64,000 nucleotides of DNA, from NCBI GenBank assembly GCA_018806915.1, contig JAGKQI010000105.1:2976001-3040000 (forward strand). Direction: 5' to 3'. The notes beneath the pieces are model-generated. The model had not been told where the DNA came from. It was given only the letters and a program-made list of their open reading frames with translations, and did not search any database. This document shows positions 1 to 11,041 of the stretch, piece by piece; position 1 is the first letter of the stretch; the number at the start of each line of letters is the position of its first letter. Position numbers and translations under genes: made by a program. This DNA is from Phytophthora colocasiae (taxonomy: Eukaryota; Oomycota; Peronosporomycetes; Peronosporales; Peronosporaceae).

Positions 1-1
1 A

Positions 2-553
2 GTCGAAGCGAAACTGCGACGAGAGATCTACAAGAAACTACCAGAGCTCATGACGTGCGATTGCTGCGTGCCGACACTGCAACAAGTCAACAGACTCGTG
101 TACCTCGAGGCTGTGATCAAGGAGACACTGCGATTGTATCCGTCCATGCCGATTTCTCCAAAGTACGCCGTACGAGACACTGTACTATCCGATGGAACAT
201 TCATCAGTGCTGGAACAATGGTATGCCTCCCGTTGTACGGTATGGGTCGAATGCCTCATGTCTGGGGCCCGGATGCAGCTGAATTCAAGCCTGAGCGCTG
301 GATTGACCGCAGTACCCAGAAAATCATCAGTATTTCAGCTTTCAAGTTCGTTGCTTTCAATGCTGGACCTCGTATGTGTCTTGGAACTTCATTAGCTGGT
401 CTCGAGTTGAAACTAGTAGCTGCAGCACTACTCAGTCGATTTCATATTCACGTGGAGAATCCAGAAGTTGTGGACTACGATTTTTCGCTAACTTTACCGG
501 TTAAAGGCCCCATGAACGTAAGACTGGCACGAGTATCAGCAGGATTCGCATAA
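2..553 (+). CDS. Cytochrome P450, C-terminal part (5' end outside window)
   Basis: This is the C-terminal third of a cytochrome P450 monooxygenase, a heme-thiolate enzyme that is usually ER-anchored. The frame is already open at the left edge, so the gene begins outside the window. Visible landmarks in order are the K-helix ExxR motif in KETLRLYP, the PERW segment, and the heme-binding loop FNAGPRMCLG with the cysteine that ligates iron. The protein ends 50 residues after the loop, as expected for the family. The layout resembles CYP86/CYP4/CYP52-type fatty-acid omega-hydroxylases, but the substrate cannot be fixed from this fragment. No intron or frameshift is seen. Confidence 0.93.
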   Translation, partial: VEAKLRREIYKKLPELMTCDCCVPTLQQVNRLVYLEAVIKETLRLYPSMPISPKYAVRDTVLSDGTFISAGTMVCLPLYGMGRMPHVWGPDAAEFKPERWIDRSTQKIISISAFKFVAFNAGPRMCLGTSLAGLELKLVAAALLSRFHIHVENPEVVDYDFSLTLPVKGPMNVRLARVSAGFA

Positions 554-1341
554 TTCATAAGGAAATGAGTGACCAACGCTCTTCATGTGTAGTGTTCATG
601 GCTTTAAACTACCTCCCTGTGCATCAACAGCGTGAACGGATGACGTTGGCTTTACTAGAGGCTTGTTAATCGGAAGGAGAACTCTCCCGACACCTTCAGT
701 TCATTTCTCCTACTGTTACAACTCGTGCACAACTTGAAACTTTCCATTCACGTGACGCTATATACGAGTTAACAGCCCAAGATCAAGAACGAGCAGAGGA
801 GTTTGGGCTGGTAGATGACGCCTATGTGTTTCCTGGATTGATTGAGTATTGCTGTTACGTAGCTGGGGCTACGTTGACTGCTGTAGACGCTCTGCTACAT
901 CTTCTCGAGACTCGACTAGGACCGCTTGCTGCTATTAACCTTGGAGGAGGAAGACACCACGCCATGCGGTCACAAGCCAGTGGCTTCTGCTACGTTAACG
1001 ATGTCGTCCTGGGCGTCCAAAGGCTGATTTCCAGAGGGATCAATCGCGTCCTGGTCGTGGATATCGATGTGCATCATGGAGACGGCACACAGGAAGCTTT
1101 TTACTACAGCGAGAAGGTCACCACTGTCTCGTTTCATTTAAAAGAACCTGGTTTCTTCCCTGGGACTGGTGCTGACACGGAAATTGGTGCTGGTCGAGGC
1201 AAGTACAACAACATCAATGTCCCTCTGCAGCGTGGAGTCACGGACGAACAATTCAGCGAACTGTTTCAACGTGTAGTGAATAAAGCTGTCGACGCAGTGA
1301 AGCCACAGGTCCTGGTTCTTGTCTGCGGGGTCGATACGCTA

Positions 1342-1351
1342 GCTCAAGACC
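1342..1351. repeat. Target-site duplication, left copy
   Basis: GCTCAAGACC here is repeated exactly at 1901-1910 on the other side of the MITE. Confidence 0.85.
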
Positions 1352-1900
1352 AGGGATAGGAAAAATACAATATCATACGGATTGGAGGCCTTCATCCAAG
1401 CCAATAAATAATTGAGTTATTGCCAATTTTTTCGACAATGTCAACCAAGTCAGTAGGTCATGAATATAGTGACACTATATCGTCTTTCTCATGAGTTTTT
1501 GAACGAGTTGGTTGCTGTCGATGCGCCTGGATTCAGGAGGGGTTACCTCGAGAACCCTCCCACCGCGTCCAACCTCTCCAACCAACACACACAAGTCATA
1601 GTCCGAATTCCTCGACATCATACATACAACACACAAATCAACTGATATAATATATTCAGTTAGGAAACAAGCAAGTGTAATAACCCGTGTGCCCTGTGTA
1701 CAAACGTGGCCACACAACCGGTTTGGCGATAGTTCTCGCTACCATCCATTGCCAAAACAACCACACATGTCAACGACATTTGGCTATAGCCAAGATTGAC
1801 CTGTATAAAAAATTGCATGTTATTGGGGTTGAGGAGCAATAAATTATGGCAATATGACATTGCCAATATCGGCAATAGTTACGGAAAATTACCAAACCCT
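1352..1900. mobile_element. MITE with 10-bp target duplication (MULE-like)
   Basis: This 549-bp non-coding insertion interrupts the HDAC pseudogene. The 10-bp sequence GCTCAAGACC occurs at 1342-1351 and again at 1901-1910, and deleting the element plus one copy restores the HDAC frame exactly. The ends are AGGGATAGG on the left and, read inward from the right, AGGGTTTGG, an imperfect terminal inverted repeat with mostly A/T mismatches. A 9-11-bp target duplication is typical of Mutator-like elements, so a non-autonomous MULE derivative is the likeliest class. Short ORFs inside show no recognisable protein. Confidence 0.75.
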
Positions 1901-2370
1901 GCTCAAGACCCGCTGGGAGGGTTTAACCTGTCAAGTGAAGGGATCTGCAATTGCGTTGAGTCTGTAATGGCACTGCACCTGCCCGTCTTGGTACTTAGGA
2001 GGTTATAGTGGAGCTGACGCTTGCAAGACGTTCGCTGCTGTTGTTGCGACTGTGGTCGGCCAGCGTCGCAGTCTCCCACGCGAAATACCTTAACACAAAT
2101 TCTACGAGCAGTAGGTCTTTCGACTGCAGCCCGATTCTTTCCTCATCATTGACATCTCGTGTGTCTTGTCTGTAGGTATTTACCAGAAGTGCAGTACCAG
2201 TAATTCGCCATCGAAACATCAACACAGGAGAATCCTTGTATGAAGCGGGAGACCGTGCCATCTCGACGCTGGAACGATTCGCCGTAGCTCATCATCATCC
2301 AGAAGCGAACCAGGGAGAACTAATTCCATCCATTACACATCAGAAACGGGCCGGTAGTAGCTTTGTTGCT

Positions 2371-5300
2371 TCAGTGCACGGATCGTGTTCGCGATACTTT
2401 CTTCGGAGCTGGTGGTGGACACAAAGATCCTGCTCTGTTCAATGGTGGGACTTGACTCGGCCGCATTGATGGAGGGGGCTTCTGGGATTGAGCCTGCATT
2501 CGTGATCGCTGCGCTTGCTGGTGATAAAAGTAGTTGTAGTTGAGCTGAGTCACAACTTCATTCACGTGGGGAGATACACCATGTTTCTGCATGGCTGTCA
2601 GCATAACAACGAGGAAATGCGACTGCCGCTTGAATTCCGTCGAACTTCTGGTCATTTCAGACTGCAGGATACGAAAGTCAGGGTGTCCCAGTAATCGGAT
2701 ATTTGATGACTTCCGCTGGCATTTCTTGGTGATTGAGTCAGACTCTTCGTCGTCCTCATTCCAGCAATCAGGAAAGTACGTGCGCATGTTTCGGTCTACC
2801 GCACTGACAAATTCGTTGACTTGACCAACAAAGCGCAAGATGTGGTTGAAGGTCGTTAGGATGTACTGAATCACAGTCGCGTGCTACAAGCAGCAACAAG
2901 GTAGTGTTAGAAGGCTTCGAATTACAAATCGAACAGGAATGCTGCAATACCTTATCCAGCAGGAATAAGCGGTTCAGCAAATGGTCCAGATATTGCTCGT
3001 GTGCTCCATTCATCTTCGAAAACGTGCAGGTTAGTGAAGAGTTTCCAGAGTAGCAGTACCAGCGTATTCTGTACCTCGGCTAAGCTTTGTGAAGTTTGCA
3101 TGACTTGACAATGCTTGGGCCACTCCTCGTTTGAAATCTGCCATACACTAACTGTTAGGACGACAGAAGTTGCTGTATGTGTCTGTCCACGCCCGTACCT
3201 GACTCGTAAGATAGCTGAGCAGGCTTTTAGTGTAGTGGAGCATATCCGTTAATTGAATCAGAAGTTGACGCATTTCGTCCTCGATGCTAAAACAAAAACA
3301 AAGAATGAGTCGAAGGTAAGTTGGCAATGACAGCTGAGCATTTCCGTACAATGAATAACTCCGACGATGCCGAATCGTGGACTTGAACTGCATCGCAAAA
3401 GGGAGGATATCACTAAGAAAGCACTGGTACAGGCCTTGTTTTAAGCTGCCACGTACCTTGACCAGAGCAGCCTCCACAGCCTTAACTTGAATGAGGAAAA
3501 CCCCGAGCTTCGAGTATTTCTGCATTATTGATGCGCTGAAGAGCACTTGAAGTGGTTGCTGCACAGCGAACGTGAACTCCAAGCATTTCATCGTCGCAAT
3601 ATCAATCTTGGCACCGCTTGTTGTGCTGTCCAGTAGATTAAAATCCACACGAACACACAGCTGACCACCAAGTTGTCGCTGAAAAGAGGACAGCGAGTTG
3701 TCCTCGAACACGCCTTGGACTGCACTCTGATGACATGAGTTAATCAACTCGCTATTAGCCCACGTGATGGGATTTTTTTGCATATGAGCCACCAATCTTT
3801 CACTGAAAACGTTGAATACATCTTGCTGTAGAGGTAAAACATCATCACAATGAGTCGCCAATAGCAATAGCAGAAACTTGTTAGCCCACCTGCTCCATCA
3901 GGACAAACATTCGAAGCGCTTCCACATGATCCATGTAGTTCATTTTGTCTCGGAAAATGTCTGTGATATCGCCATTTAACTCTCGGCACTGTCATCAGCA
4001 CAAAACAACAATCATCAGTATCGTCAAATAGGATGGCGAAGTATGGATACTCACTCACCTTACTGTCGAGGTGTCGAGTAAAGCATCGCTCAAAAGTCCG
4101 GTTGAAAGGTGTACACCCGAGCATTATTTGCTGCGGCGCAAGTTGATCTGCGTCGGACGTTTTTGTAGAGACGGAAAAGATACTCCCAGGTCTTGTATAT
4201 CCCATTTTCTCGAGGTCTTCTGCAAGCAATGAGCGCAAAGACTGCCGAGGCTGCTCAGGGCTCATCAAGGTTGCCACTGATGTAAGCTGCTGGTGCTGTA
4301 AGAAACGATTCTTCAGCTGTCGACTCGCCAACGCTTCGTTCATCAATTCAATCATCGATACGAGGAATGTTGGAACGAGCGAGCGATTTATCTCAAACGG
4401 AGCCAGTGACTGCAATCCCTCTCGAAAAGTATGGTTTCGATCGCGCATCGCCGTACCTATCGATGCAGGTGTAGCGAAGAACAACTCTGAATCCAGAGGA
4501 ATCGTGTCAAAGTAACCTCTTTCAAAAACCATCTGGTTAATCAAATCCAAGTACGGGTTCAGGGCCCCAACAAAAAGATGCAAAAGCACATCGGATCGCG
4601 ACAACTTGCCAGTATCCCGTGCGTATCTGTCGGCCACTACGCCTTCGACGTACTCCACCTCCATCAAACGGTACAATGAGGTAAGCACGCACTTAGCTTG
4701 TTCAGCTCGCTTTACTTGATACCAACTTCGATCTGACAAACTCTGAAAGCAGTCCATTAAGACCCCTTTCAGCCATGAAATCATTTTAAAAATGTCGTCC
4801 AAGCCGCCGTAAATTCCAAGCAAAGTGGGTTGTCGCAATTTAACCCCTGACCACGGACTCGAGGCTTCTTCTTGTAAAACTGTTGAGCAACTGATCTGCT
4901 GCTCTACACTCCGTATTGAATTCGTCAAGTTAGCAATAATCTCAGAGAGAGAAGTGGCTAAGCCCTCCAAAGTTACACATCGATGTTGTTTACTTGAGTC
5001 TCGTGTTCGACGGATGAATCCCAGGAAATCTCGAAGAACTTGTAGCTCGGTTGCTGCTTGTGCGAAATTATTCAGCAAACGCTGCAAAGACAAAGGTGAC
5101 AGATGCCCGACAGCCACGTTTAAGGACCTTCGAGTCCGCTCAGCTACCTTTGTCTCAAAATCGATACTAAAGATCGAAGGTGCTGGTCGTATCGGTCGGA
5201 ATTCAAACAACAGCGAATCGATCCCATCTAATGCTTCAAAGACCATATCCACCACAGTTTCCTCGTGAATAAGCCTACGAGGGATAACATCCTTCGTACT

Positions 5301-6188
5301 CTCTCCACTTTTAACCACCGCTTCACACAATAACCACGGTCTCTCCAGTGTAAAAGGAACCGACGTTCTCGTTTCCAGCGCACACGTCGGATCATCCACA
5401 TCATCAATCTCCACGTCACTTGGTACAGTAACTTCCGGGTAATATCTGCACAAAATATCATCTTGCTTCAATGCCTCCTCCGACAATCCCAGACGCTTTC
5501 TCTCTATCTCCTGCTTCCTTTTAACTTCGTCTGGACTTCCAACCATCGTCACATCCTCTGCAGCTCCTTCCCTCTCCAATACATCACTTGATCTCTTGGC
5601 ATTCCGTTGATGTGTCTCTACACTGCGTTTCTTCTCAATTTCCCCCTCATCGCTGCTCATTTCCCAGTCTTCATCTTCGTCACTGTCCTCCCAAGCTTGA
5701 TACCACTCGTCATTGGTAGATATCTGGAACAACTCGTCCACCAATTTGTCCTGCATCATCTTTAGCTGTTTCTGTTTTAGTTGCTCCTGGTGCAGCACCG
5801 TTTTCCACCTGCTGTTGGCGTCCAAATCCACTGCCACTTCCTCGTCTGTAGCTGTCGTCGGGGATGTCGCTAGCTCCAGTAGCAGCTTCAGCACTTGGTA
5901 GTCACATTGTGGAGCCAATTGCAACAGTTTCTCAGCTCGTTCTTCAAGTGAATGAACGCGGAACTTAGTGGCTAGTGCTTGAGTTTGAGCCTGTACGTCC
6001 TGAGGTAAAGTGTCTACGAATCGATGCGAGTACAGCTGCCCCACGACGCGGTCGGCATGCAGTAAGAGTGCTTCATTGGACAATGAAGGTTTCTTCTCTC
6101 CATCCTCCTTGTTAGTATCTTTAATGTGGGCGTAGAGCTGCTTGGCGAGCGGCCGCCACTCACGCGTCCATGCTGGTACTGGCGCCAT
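2371..6188 (-). CDS. Gamma-tubulin complex component (GCP5-like), multi-exon
   Basis: This is an Spc97/Spc98-family subunit of the gamma-tubulin ring complex, which nucleates microtubules at spindle poles and basal bodies. The first exon runs from the ATG at 6188 to about 4059 and carries an N-terminal helical region, an acidic linker (roughly residues 170-250) and GRIP1-type segments such as ALNPYLDLINQMVFERGYF. Introns with good GT/AG ends are seen at 3989-4058 and just below 3889, and more follow towards 2875. The last exons carry GRIP2-type sequence (HEQYLDHLLNRLFLLDK, ILRFVGQVNEF). The C-terminal tail is rich in Gln, Pro and basic residues and ends at 2371. The length (around 1,000 residues) and the long acidic linker favour GCP5 over the shorter GCP2/3/4, but the paralogue is inferred. 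It lies tail-to-tail with the HDAC pseudogene. Confidence 0.82.
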
Positions 6189-6260
6189 ATTGAGATTGGG
6201 AGCAAAGTAGAGCCATTATTTCAATTTAATGACATGTTGAAGTGGAAATGGCTACATTTG

Positions 6261-9200
6261 TTAATGTTGCTCGAGTGTAAGAGTTGAAGTTGTGACTGGG
6301 GAGTGATCGATGAGGAAGAGCATAGCAGCTAGTTGTGCGCCGAAGGTGAAGTCTCCATTGCTGGTCTTAAGGAAATTGCAGTCCAATTGGTTGAAGGAAG
6401 TGCGATCTCGAGGGGATGTTGGGAACAGAGTGGGGTGGCGCATTGGAGAAAGAGGTGCACGAGGAGATCCAGGAGGAGAGAAGGTGCCTGCACCGGAAAA
6501 GGAGGAGAATCGACCGCTAGAGGAATGAAGTAGTGAACGCTGAGGGGATGGAGCGCCCGCATTGGTACAACGTAACGTGAAGTTGAGGTTGTACTGCTTG
6601 CGGTAGTCCTGGAACTCCAGATCCGTCTGATCAATCAGCTGATCAGCGTACTCGATGGGTTCTAACTCGAACAGCTTTTTCATCACGAATATAAGCAGTT
6701 CGGATTCTTCATGCACGTCTTCATCAGGTGTAGTGCTGACAGTCTTCTCGGGTACCGGTACAGGACTTTTAGACAGCAATGCAAAGCGGGGCCACTGTTG
6801 AGCATACCGCTTTGTTGTTTTCTCGATAATCTGAGAATCACGAGCACAGTCAGTAAACACACGAAGACTGCAGCATAGACGAAGAGACTTACGCTGCGCT
6901 TCTCCGAGGTTAACGTTTGTAGATGAAGCTGGAGCATCGTCTGCGTAACACTGCGAATCTCATCAATATGCTCGTCTTCATGCATCATCTTCAGGATTGA
7001 GAGAGCTGGTTTGAAGTAATCCACTGCACGGTAAAGTTCACCCAGATCTCGACACAAATATCCAAGTTGTAAGAATGACTTCATCATGTTCTCGTGGTTT
7101 GGTGGGAGCACCTCCTTACGAAGAGCTAAACCTGTCAGCGCAATTCCACAAGCCACTTCTGCACCTTGAACGCCACTTACTTGAGCACGTAAGGTTGCAA
7201 GTAAATAGCAGCACTCTGCAGCAAATTCCTTGTATATAGGCACATCCTCTACAGGATCCTGAAAGTGCTTTTCGTACGCAGAGAATGCGTCTTCCAGGAC
7301 ACCAATTATCGCCTCTCTGTCTCTGAGATTAACCGACAACATCAGTATCCCTTGCCGACGTCGAATATCAGCATAGAGAAGGCTAGTCTTGCCAAAACTA
7401 GCGCGCACGATTTCCACACACCCTTGGAGAATCTCTACAGCTTGCTCAGGTTCTCCCAGGTCACTGAGAATTTCTGACATTGTCATGTATGTGTCGCAAA
7501 ACAGAGGATGAAGAGAGCCAAGGTGCCACCGAGCAGGCTCTAGTGCCTTTGTAAAATTTTCTCGAACCCCTGTTAAGTCACCCGAAACACTCGTTAGCTT
7601 CATCAAAATGGTGTAGGCCCGTATCAGTTCTGCGTGGTTTTTGGGACTGTCCTGAATAGCTAAATGCGTCAGTTTCTTTGCTTGATCGGGCAAGTTCATC
7701 GCTAGAGAAATATCTGCAGCGCACGTGAGTAAATGGCAAAGCGACAGGTTGCGTTCATCACTCGGTGCAGTTTCCAGGATGGAAATGTGCATGATGATGT
7801 TTGAGAGTGTCCTAGTGTACTCTCTGGCGGCGATAAAACTGTCAGAACTCTCCAACACTTTTTCACATTCTTCAGTAGTCCGAGCCAGCAATGTCGTGCG
7901 GGGACTGATGCATTTAATGCACTCAAATGCTAGTGGTTCGACACCTTTGAAGTTATAATTCATGTGGTCGGCACAGCAAACCCCGGTCTGAAACTGCAGA
8001 GCGTGAAACAACTGCGGCAAATGAAGTAAATCCTCGCTGGCGATAGTATCAAAGCAGAGTGCTTCGTGTGGGATTCCGAATTTGGTATGCATGTGGGGGA
8101 GAATCCTCTCTTCCCAATACACTTTCGAGTCTGGAGATGAAATACCCAGCACAAGGTTGAAAAACTCGACTGTAACTTGAGAGGTTTCTTCCTGAAGAGC
8201 CAGCCTTGCGAGTGCTCGTACTGTAGTTAAATCCATTTTGCGCTGGCCATCGGCGTCCCAATCTTCAATTCTTCGCGGCTCTTTTGCTTGCCTCAAAATC
8301 GCTGCCGCTGTGTCCTGGGGAATTGTTCGTAGTGCTGCTCTGAGTTCAACTTTGCAGACCCTAGCCACCATCTCCGTAAGCAAGGCACGGCGAATGTGCT
8401 TCAGCGATGCAAGTTCGTAGCAGGAAGCAAGGTAGCGCATGTTGATGCCTGCCCCGTGTAATGCACGTGTCAACGACGGACTGTCAATCACTTGAAGCGT
8501 GGCATTTTCTAGGTCCGCCACAAATTCTGGTATAGCGATGCCGTGTAAGCATTCACGCGCGGTTATTGGAGACTGTTGAAGGAGCTGTATATCTAGTTCA
8601 AGCTTGTTAGGGACGCGTTGCTCGGCAGATGCTTCTTCTTCAGTCGAATCTAGAGTATTCGCGCGAGGTAGAAAGCTGTTACCATGCATCCGGACAAATT
8701 CAGGCCGTATCTTGTAAAACAAAGCCTCGTGGGCCATTGCTCCAGATCCATCGCTTGACGCGTCAGCTGGAATAACTTCAGCCAGATTTTGCAGTTTGAA
8801 TTCAACATCACCATTTCGGTTTTTGATCGAAAAACCAACACTCACAGGAAGTATATCAGGAACCGGAGTGTCAGTTAATGAACCATGATGCTCGACAGTT
8901 GAAGATCCCAAGCCATCGGTGAGCAAGCCAAGTTTGTCGAGCACGTGGGTTAGTTGATCATGTAGCTTTTTGGCGTGATTCTTCTGGACTTGGCCCACCA
9001 AATTGTTCCGTGTACTTTTAAGCATTGGCTGTGACGACGCAATAACGAAAGCTCGAAACCCAAGATGATCCACAGTACACTGCAGTGGAACCTGAAGCGT
9101 TACATTTTGCCGATTTTGTTGGATACTGCTATTCAATTCCTCGATTGCCACTTGAATTGCCTTTGCAGCTCGAAGTTGATGGCCGGTCATTCTGTGAAAC

Positions 9201-9844
9201 ATAGCTTCTTGCTGTTGCTTGTCGTGAAAAACTCCATTCGATGCGTTGTTCGAGCACAGGTAAGCCAGTAACCCGTTACGGTGGTATTTGTGCACAACAG
9301 AGCGTAGTGCGCAAAATTGTTGAAAGCCGTCTGTCGCAAACAATTCATCGCCTTGAAGGGTCTGAGAGTGCAACGTTTTTTCTCCATCTTCCAAAACCAT
9401 TTCCGCCACAATGTCTTTGACTAAAATCTCGGCAGCCTGGCGGAACTCTGCAAGAACGCCTGATACCTCCGATCCGACAGCAAACACATCGACGGGAGGC
9501 TTTTTGGAATGAGCGACACAGAATCTTTGGTTCCAATTGGTTTCTCCAGGGGATTCCAAGGCTGAAACGCGTTCTCTCGAATAGTTCGGCAAATCTTTTT
9601 CATACTCAGGAGCCTTGGTCGTTTCAGCTGCAATCTGATTGTTGACATGCTCTGCTTTCACTCGATCCATCACTTCTTGGGCGCAATAATAACTTTGAAG
9701 CCAGGTAAGCAACCTCGTTCGAGTAATGAAGCCATGGTGACCTAGATCAAGCTGTTGTTGCATCAGCATAAACTCCGAATCCTTTCCCTTCCAACCAATG
9801 TGAACACCGTAATGTAAGGATCCACATCGGCAAAACTGACGCAA
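6261..9844 (-). CDS. CLU-domain (clustered-mitochondria/TIF31-type) protein with TPR repeats
   Basis: The main exon (9844 to about 6888) encodes a Clu-like central region (around KIRPEFVRMHGN, ARECLHGIAIPEFV and the hallmark LHGAGINMRYL), then a helical array resembling kinesin-light-chain TPRs. An intron with donor GTAAGT and acceptor CAG lies at about 6839-6887. The last exon continues with a Ser/Pro-rich tail and stops at 6261. CLU proteins bind mRNAs for mitochondrial proteins and keep mitochondria dispersed. Here the usual N-terminal ubiquitin-like CLU_N domain is not evident. Upstream on the same strand, short exons encode EF-hand-like and PH-domain segments that may belong to the same gene (10018-10763). 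The start at 9844 is therefore only the longest-ORF start. Confidence 0.75.
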
Positions 9845-9869
9845 ATATATAGAATACTTGATAGCATTT

Positions 9870-10763
9870 CAAAGGATGGTGTAAAGGATATAGTTTGAAG
9901 CAACCCCCGCAGTTTTCCTGCGTCGATTTTCCCCGAATGCCTGTAATCAATCTATTGTAATGAAATCATCTAGTTTTAGCTCGATATTTAAAAAAGTACG
10001 TTGGGTGGATCAATTACCTCAGAGAAGGCTTCGGCTGCCCGGCGTATCTTCTCCGTGACGCTAAACAAACACAAGCACAACGTCAATCTACCCTTTATCA
10101 GTAACCTAACGAGTAATCAGCATACATCGAGGAGACGCGAGCTTCAGCTGGAAGACACAATCTTGACTACAATGTATACAGTCATATAATGCATTAGAAC
10201 AGCGACATTGCGCATAACTTCACGGCAAAAGAATTACCGTCAAAGCTAGTCTCCACTCAGCCAGCTCCTCACCCGACGAACACGCAAATGTTATCGTCTT
10301 CGACGACTACAGATCACAGTCCATATTTTCTTGTCATCTAACAAGCAGGTCATACTCTTCAAGATCACTTACCTTCTCTTTAGACTCTAGTTGGAATGTA
10401 AATTTGCGATCTGTTTTTTTCTACATCACATTTTATGATTCAAGTCAGCTCTGTGGCTTCTTTTACTTCTCAGTGGCAGACAGACCTCGTCGGCCACCAC
10501 AAACTTGTAGTCTGTAAGTTCATACGAGCTGCTCTGACGGGAGCTTCCCAGTGAGAACACCTGCTGCTCTACAGCCATAGGAAAACACTTGAGCTGCGTG
10601 CCATCCAAATGTACCCATTTCTCGGTCCATTTAGGCCCGAACAAGCCCAAGCCGAGCTGCACAACACACGAGTTAGCACTAAACTATACACAAAGACGCT
10701 TCTACAGACAGGAAGCACCTTGTGCAACTTGCCGCACTTGGGCTCCATCCGTTGGATCTTCAA
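9870..10763 (-). CDS. PH-domain exons, probably the 5' part of the CLU/TPR gene
   Basis: Short exons together spell a pleckstrin-homology domain. Exon 1 starts at the ATG at 10763 (KCGKLHK) and joins at 10656 to GLFGPKWTEKWVHLDG, then ELTDYKFVVADE. An intron with GTAAAA/AACAG ends leads to RKFTFQLESKEK followed by GTAAGT. A further exon near 10050 gives a typical C-terminal PH helix (VTEKIRRAAEAFSE). More sequence at about 9935-9860 in another exon (GKIDAGKLRGLL) looks EF-hand-like. The junction after LESKEK is out of phase by one base in my reading, and the join to the CLU exon is unresolved. It may be one PH-EF-CLU-TPR gene or a separate small PH gene. Confidence 0.5.
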
Positions 10764-10987
10764 GTGTTGCGCCTCTTCACTTCAACCCGGAGTGATGGTT
10801 AATATCTGATTAGACGGGGTTGTGAAAACTATTTCTCTGCGTTTTTTTGCGTGCGCCACACCAACGGAATGTGCTGTTGTAATAAGACACTTTGATTGGT
10901 TAATAAAAATACCATATGCTATTCACTGACGTGCACACTCAATGTAGCCATCCGCCGGGCCACACACTCAACTAGGATTCGCTTCGG

Positions 10988-11003
10988 GATCATTCCGCAA
11001 TTT
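10988..11003 (+). promoter_or_regulatory. Oomycete initiator (Inr) of the VOC gene
   Basis: GATCATTCCGCAATTT fits the oomycete initiator consensus GCTCATTYYNCAWTTT at all but the first two positions. It lies about 40 bp upstream of the ATG at 11042, the usual distance for an oomycete transcription start. A CCAAT-type element (GATTGG on this strand) is seen near 10892. Confidence 0.75.
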
Positions 11004-11041
11004 GCAGCGCGAGACCCAAGCACCACCGACAGACCGCAAAC

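Larger units (their letters stand above)
565..2130 (+). pseudogene. HDAC8-like histone deacetylase pseudogene, split by a MITE
   Basis: This is a class I (HDAC8-like) histone deacetylase relic. Reading from the ATG at 565, the frame shows the typical N-terminal block, then GGRHHAM, SGFCYVND and DIDVHHGDGTQ, which carry the catalytic histidines and zinc ligands, then FFPGTG. There are several lesions. An in-frame TAA lies at about 667. A 549-bp insertion at 1352-1900 comes just after LAQD. A frameshift near 1992 follows LPVLVL, where family members have a glycine-rich turn. In-frame stops lie at about 2092 and 2113 in the C-terminal part around REIP and HKFYEQ. After the insertion the frame resumes with PLGGFNLSSEGICN, so the gene was contiguous before transposition. 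It is very unlikely to encode an active deacetylase. The exact 3' end is uncertain. Confidence 0.88.
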
